DNA of 10,000 bases from Actinidia chinensis. Lineage: Eukaryota; Streptophyta; Magnoliopsida; Ericales; Actinidiaceae. The stretch lies in the NCBI GenBank assembly GCA_009663005.1, contig VIGQ01001125.1:582501-592500 (forward strand), in the 5' to 3' direction. The notes under the pieces are model-generated. The model was not told where the DNA came from. It saw only the letters and a list, made by a program, of their open reading frames with translations, and did not search any database. This document shows positions 6,591 through 10,000 of this stretch, one piece after another (within the stretch, counting starts at the first letter, position 1; every line of letters begins with the position of its first letter). The translations under genes and the position numbers were made by a program.

Positions 6591-8111
6591 AGTTCTTCCC
6601 CCTTTCTGTACCATGTTGACAGCTGGTCCTGCCGGGTTGGCATTTCCATGTGCTGGTAATGGATTCTGAGTGATGTTAGGCTTCACTTCTGGTTTGTCCT
6701 CAAAAATCAAGAGCTTTTGATCAATGAGGTCTTGGACACGGTGCTTGAGTGCAAAGCATCGGTCGGTCCAATGTCCTGGTGATTTGGAGTGATATTCACA
6801 GATGGCATTGGCATCGTGCCAACGTGGAGGTGGATTCGGGACCACTTGAGGACTGATAGGAGTAACATATCCACCGGCGATCAGTTGAGGTAATAACTGT
6901 GAGATTGGCATTGGAAGAGGAGTGAACTTTCGGGGTTCCTTCTTGAAACCTGATGATGCTGCCTGGGCATTTGGAGCCTGGGTTTGGACAACGGAAGCAT
7001 TTGTCGGCTGCTTGTTGTTTACAGGCCGTATGTACATGGCCTTCCTTGGCAGGGGTCCGTCGGACACAGAAAGATTTTGCACATCCCTAGTCTTCATCCC
7101 TGTTTCAGCTTTCCGTGGATTCATTTTCCGAACATTGGTGTTTGCAGGAGGTTGATCAAGCAATGCTTGCAAGGCTCGCTGATCAAGCAATTTGCCACTT
7201 CTGAGGCCTTCTTCGACTCGTTCCCCGATTGCCACTATCTGTGAGAATGGGGACTTATTGCTGACAAGCATGTGACTGAAGTAAGGCGCCTTCAAAGTGT
7301 TGAGGAAGGTTTCCACTAACTCGGTGGCTGTCAAGGGCGGTTGGACTTGAGCGGCCGCTTGTCGCCATCTTTTAGCATAACTCCGGAAACTTTCTTGAGA
7401 GTTTTTGTTCATGTGTTGCAGATTATACCGATTTGGTGCCAATTCAGTGTTGAAGGAGTACTCTTTCATGAACGACGAAGACAAATCGGCCCAGGTTCGG
7501 ATTTTAGAAAGATCCAAATTGACGAACCATGTCAGGGCAGCTCCTGAGAGACTTCTTTGGAACTGTTGCATTAAGAAAGGTTCATCATCTCCATATGCGC
7601 TCATTTCTACTCTGAAGACCCGTAGATGAGCTGTGGGACACCCTGAACCACTGTACTTGGTCAGATCTGGGGGTCTGAACTTGGTTGGCGACTTCAGGTT
7701 CGGGAAGAGACATAGGCTGGCAAGACTCGTGCTACCATATTCATGATCCCCCTGAAGGTTTCGAACTATTTCTTCAAGACTGTCGAATCTGGCTTTTTCT
7801 TCCTCCCTTCTGACAGCTTCAGGTGCGTTATTGACTGCATCGATAACTGGAATAGGGACGACAGGTACCACATTCCCGACCGCTGCTTCGGCTGGTTGTG
7901 GATTCACTGGTGCTTGTTGTACTGCAGGCATAACAGGTGCTTGAGCTGCTGTCATTGCTGCAATCATTGCTCGGAGTTGAGCTATTTCAGTTATGAGTAG
8001 CCCTGTATCTGCTGCTCTTACTTGTTCATTACCAATCTCTCCGAATTCCTCCATTCTTTGGACGAATCTTCGGGTTCTAACAGGGCTTCGAGTGTGTGCC
8101 CTTCTCGGCAA
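6372..8111 (-). CDS. gag: retroelement gag polyprotein, open 579-codon frame
   Basis: Gag forms the particle that packages element RNA. The frame is open from a TTG at 8111 (the preceding stop is at 8157-8159); the first ATG is at 8054, codon 20. After an Ala/Pro-rich region (about 46-100), the Retrotrans_gag-type domain covers about 135-310, with TKYSGSGCPTAHLRVF, LSGAALTWFVNLDLSKIRTW, LAPNRYNLQHM, SFRSYAKRWRQAAAQVQPPL and IGERVEEGLRSGKL. A basic, polar linker follows. RKFTPLPMPISQLLPQLI then leads to a CX2HX5HX4C knuckle (Cys438, His441, His447, Cys452; 6800-6756) and ALKHRVQDLIDQKLLIF. These features match plant Tat/Ogre-type gag. The last 50 or so codons enter Cys-rich module copy 1; beyond about codon 560 the frame is wrong and ends at 6372. 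It is the only long undamaged frame in the element. Expression in mitochondria is not implied. Confidence 0.85.
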   Translation of the reverse strand: MPRRAHTRSPVRTRRFVQRMEEFGEIGNEQVRAADTGLLITEIAQLRAMIAAMTAAQAPVMPAVQQAPVNPQPAEAAVGNVVPVVPIPVIDAVNNAPEAVRREEEKARFDSLEEIVRNLQGDHEYGSTSLASLCLFPNLKSPTKFRPPDLTKYSGSGCPTAHLRVFRVEMSAYGDDEPFLMQQFQRSLSGAALTWFVNLDLSKIRTWADLSSSFMKEYSFNTELAPNRYNLQHMNKNSQESFRSYAKRWRQAAAQVQPPLTATELVETFLNTLKAPYFSHMLVSNKSPFSQIVAIGERVEEGLRSGKLLDQRALQALLDQPPANTNVRKMNPRKAETGMKTRDVQNLSVSDGPLPRKAMYIRPVNNKQPTNASVVQTQAPNAQAASSGFKKEPRKFTPLPMPISQLLPQLIAGGYVTPISPQVVPNPPPRWHDANAICEYHSKSPGHWTDRCFALKHRVQDLIDQKLLIFEDKPEVKPNITQNPLPAHGNANPAGPAVNMVQKGGRTLDPSCLISEPGKKIKFVFRNEVEAPMVCMVYHTRRFRPGVDAPITSWSFENVRTERVSRKDKFKKCSQKHSL

Positions 8112-8203
8112 TCTGGGTGGCCTCTCCCTTCTGGCGGGAGTGTTGTCTTCCAGCTTTTAGCAACAGCTCTTTCTGCACCTTGTTTCGCTATGTTAAGGAA
8201 CAA

Positions 8204-8480
8204 GGGGAAAGGTTAGCAATCATTTAATCGCTCAGAATGACATTTGCCTGATATGATGATATGATATAATATGATTATGATGTGAGATAATGCACAAGAA
8301 TGAACTTATTATATATGAGACTTTGAGTCTAAACGAGGAAACAATGTGTCAGTCTATTTAAGGACTTATCTTTATTAAAGCTGGGAAAACCCCTAGGGTC
8401 AATAACGGAAGAGAGGCCGATCGGAGCAAAGGAGAGCTTCTTATCTTATTACACAAAAAATAGGTAGTCCCTTACTCACA
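8204..8480. other. AT-rich stretch upstream of gag, possible retroelement leader or LTR part
   Basis: No gene is seen. Read on the minus strand, this precedes gag and would hold the leader or the 5' LTR end. A ctttaataaag string, which contains an AATAAA on the minus strand, lies near 8370-8385 and could be a poly(A) signal of an LTR R region. No primer-binding site next to a CA end was found, and no second LTR exists in the window for comparison. The element may simply begin close to 8200. Confidence 0.3.
8250..8282. repeat. short AT-rich ATATGAT-type tandem repeat
   Basis: The stretch repeats variants of atatgat (atatgatgatatgatataa and so on) for about 33 bases, upstream of the retroelement gag. 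It is imperfect, very AT-rich compared with its surroundings, and probably arose by slippage. No function is suggested. Confidence 0.7.
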
Positions 8481-9484
8481 AACAACAGCTAGGCAAAGAA
8501 GGAAAGAGACATAACAGATCTGTCCTTCATTCTCCAACGCCTAGGAGAAAAGGGAGATAATAAGTATGCACGAGCGGTCGTAGTGACCAGGGTTGGCTTT
8601 AAGGCGCTTGGGAACTTGATTGGTGTGGTGGAGTGACTCGAGTTGTGAAGTCCCGGCATAAGTATGGTAGCAAAGCCGATACCGAGAAGGATGAAGGAAT
8701 TCAATTGTAAACCGCTCATGTGTAATGATTCGCCCCACCCGGCCCCTTACTCCATAGGCGGAGGCAGCACCTCTTCCTCTGTTGGAAAGGAGGTCCTCCC
8801 TCAAGTAATGGGTTCGAAGGGCAAGTGTCAGGTGCTTAAAAGAGAAAAAGGGGAGCGGAAGGGATAGCTTGATTAATGGTTCGGAACAAGAAGGAAGAGC
8901 TCCCAAGCCGAGTCAGTACTGGTTCGTGTCGGAACTAGATTAGTGGAACAGGTTTAGGGTTTAGGTAGGGAGAATCTTTTCCTCCGGCTACCTTCGCGTT
9001 GTTAGCGCAGGGAAGTCGCTGCTATCTGCGACCGAGGTTTGCCCTCGCTCGATCTCAGTAATCGTAAAATGAAGAAGTTGAAGCAGCCTCCGAGCAGCTC
9101 TCATTTATTATATTATCCTTAAGGTTCCTTTAACAACATCCTTCGTTTCCCACCTCTTCCATTCAGCAGTTTGGTCTCAAGAGGACTAATATGCCTGAAA
9201 AAAGCCTTAAGCGGGCAAATCAATGACATCCCGAAACGGAGCATCATCTGAGCCCGACAGCATCCTTGTCCTTGACAGTTGGATTAGCCGAGCCGAGGAA
9301 CCCAGTATTTCATTGAACCAATTTGAGTCCTCAACTTGACCCCATGTCGCTTAAATTTCTCTTCTCTGCCCTTGCTGACCGATCTTTACCATAAGCTGCT
9401 CACATTGATTTATTATTAGAGAACTTGGCCTTAAAATCTCTTTTTAAGAAAGTCTGAAAGTTGACGATGTCGATTCTACATGAA
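8481..9484. other. intergenic DNA with no recognisable gene
   Basis: No family could be named on either strand. Two overlapping minus-strand frames lie at 8906-8541 (121 codons, from a TTG) and 8719-8489 (76 codons, from an ATG, with a hydrophobic start SFILLGIGFATILMPG). The second could be a small membrane-type chimeric mitochondrial frame, but overlap of two frames of similar quality and lack of family resemblance argue for chance. The remaining part to 9484 contains only short frames and a pair of small hairpins at 9015-9047. Confidence 0.55.
9015..9047. other. two adjacent small hairpins
   Basis: GTCGC (9015-9019) pairs with GCGAC (9028-9032) across an 8-base loop. Immediately next to it, CGAGG (9033-9037) pairs with CCTCG (9043-9047) across a 5-base loop. 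Both stems are perfect but only 5 bp, so they could be chance. Stem-loops in plant mitochondrial spacers can mark RNA ends, but no gene lies close upstream. Confidence 0.3.
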
Positions 9485-9595
9485 GGTGTCAAATGTGATG
9501 CTGTACCTGGTCGTTTAAATCAGACCTCTATTTCGGTACAACGAAAAGGAGTTTACTATGGTAAGTGCAGTGAGATTTCTGGAACGAATCATGCT
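9485..9595 (+). pseudogene. cox2: cox2 fragment (cytochrome c oxidase subunit 2, CuA region)
   Basis: Subunit 2 of complex IV takes electrons from cytochrome c through its CuA centre on the intermembrane side of the inner membrane. The plus strand reads [20 protein letters not shown], then [17 protein letters not shown], which is the plant mitochondrial cox2 carboxy-terminal domain and covers about 37 codons. Resemblance to cox2 stops on both sides: upstream of GVKC the expected preceding sequence is absent, and after NHA the frame runs into unrelated sequence. Differences from what I know of plant cox2 include Glu to Lys before GVYYG, Gln to Lys after YYG, and Ser in place of the second CuA cysteine (CSEIS where CSEIC is expected). 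It is a non-functional recombination fragment; the working gene must lie elsewhere. It is the best evidence that the window is mitochondrial. Confidence 0.92.
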
Positions 9596-10000
9596 CTCAG
9601 AGGCAAGGAAGGATAGAAAGCGACTCCCCGGGAGAGAGTAGCACCCGGTCCGAGAGATTCTTTTTGTGAAGTCTACCTGAGTACAAGATCGGAAAGTTTG
9701 CTTACAAAAGCAGTTCTTGAAGAAGAGAGGTTCTGATTAGACAAAGAGCAAGAATTGAACCAACGACTTCTTTTTGTTCACAATCGGTTGTCAGCAAAGA
9801 AGATGGTCTTCGTTGGCTAGCTGCTTGAAGCTTCCTCTTCTTCAGTTGCTTTCCCTTGCTTGCCTGCCTTGAGAGAGGACTTGATTAGATCAACTTCCTA
9901 TGATCGTGCAATCGAGAGAGTGAAGGCTGAGTGTAACTCAGGGGCCATTCAATCAAGGAGGTAAGCGCTGATATCCCGATCTGATCTGCCTAATTCGTCG
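9596..10000. other. intergenic DNA with no recognisable gene
   Basis: Immediately after the cox2 fragment the sequence becomes unrelated spacer with purine- and pyrimidine-rich runs and short frames only. I see no RNA gene. A stretch near 9745-9770 superficially looks like the end of a tRNA on the minus strand but does not fold properly. Confidence 0.55.

Larger units (their letters stand above)
2521..8200 (-). mobile_element. truncated Ty3/gypsy (Tat/Ogre-like) LTR retrotransposon, gag-protease half
   Basis: The minus strand carries, in order, a Retrotrans_gag-type domain, a CX2HX5HX4C knuckle, two Cys-rich modules, a charged segment, a second CX2HX5HX4C knuckle, a VPWN/TRSGR pre-protease region, a retropepsin-like aspartic protease with an LLGRPWVH signature, and a G-patch-like block. 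This gag-to-protease order, with paired knuckles and a G-patch-like stretch before the polymerase, is what I know from plant Tat/Ogre-type elements. Reverse transcriptase, RNase H and integrase are absent because homology ends at about 2521-2548, next to the mitovirus fragment. No LTR pair or primer-binding site is visible. Downstream of gag there are about eight frame changes and three in-frame stops, so the element is dead. It was most likely carried into the mitochondrial genome from the nucleus. Exact outer limits are uncertain, especially at the 8200 end. Confidence 0.9.

Noticed and set aside
4620..8000. Plus-strand frames of 60-86 codons across the retroelement
   Set aside because: All lie antisense to clearly recognisable gag-protease sequence and show no independent features.
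8018..8203. Minus frame overlapping the start of gag
   Set aside because: May represent a shifted original amino terminus of gag, but nothing in it is recognisable, so it is not annotated as a separate gene.
9735..9830. tRNA-like T-loop on the minus strand (ggttcaatt)
   Set aside because: The T-stem pairs poorly, and no matching D-arm, anticodon arm or acceptor stem could be built around it.
1..10000. CRISPR array, bacterial operon or prophage
   Set aside because: No regularly spaced repeats, no bacterial gene order, and all recognisable sequences are of plant mitochondrial, mitoviral or plant retroelement type.

Overview
The window looks like intergenic DNA of a flowering-plant mitochondrial genome. 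Three kinds of sequence support this. At about 9485-9595 (+) there is a short piece of cox2, including the copper-ligand region. At about 2085-2520 (+) there is a decayed piece of a mitovirus-type RNA-dependent RNA polymerase; such copies are known from plant mitochondrial DNA. The centre (about 2521-8200, minus strand) is filled by the 5' half of a nuclear-type Ty3/gypsy retrotransposon of the Tat/Ogre group, a common kind of nuclear DNA captured by plant mitogenomes. A nuclear locus carrying transferred mitochondrial DNA is the alternative and cannot be excluded from 10 kb. I see no intact cellular gene, rRNA or tRNA.

Layout. 1-2084: no recognisable gene. 2085-2520 (+): polymerase remnant with motif A, the region after it and the GDD-equivalent motif in three different reading frames. 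2521-8200 (-): retroelement, read from high to low coordinates. Its order is a 579-codon open gag with a CX2HX5HX4C knuckle (8111-6372); two related Cys-rich modules (about 6590-6100 and 5906-5470); a charged, probably helical segment (5275-4547); a second CX2HX5HX4C knuckle and the pre-protease region (4527-3571); an aspartic protease whose active-site Asp has become His (3570-3100); and a G-patch-like segment (3095-2521). Reverse transcriptase, RNase H and integrase are absent. 8204-8480: AT-rich, possibly the element's leader. 8481-9484: nothing recognised. 9485-9595: cox2 fragment. 9596-10000: nothing recognised.

The parts do not work together as a pathway; this is a graveyard of captured sequence. 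Downstream of gag the retroelement carries about eight frameshifts and three in-frame stops, and one frameshift is explained by an exact 10-bp tandem duplication (4526-4545). The most unusual thing is the pair of roughly 150-residue Cys-rich modules (CxCxxC followed by KDPF) between the two gag knuckles. They share spaced landmarks, look like an old internal duplication, and I do not recognise them from any family. Second in interest is the direct abutment of the mitovirus remnant on the truncated end of the retroelement.
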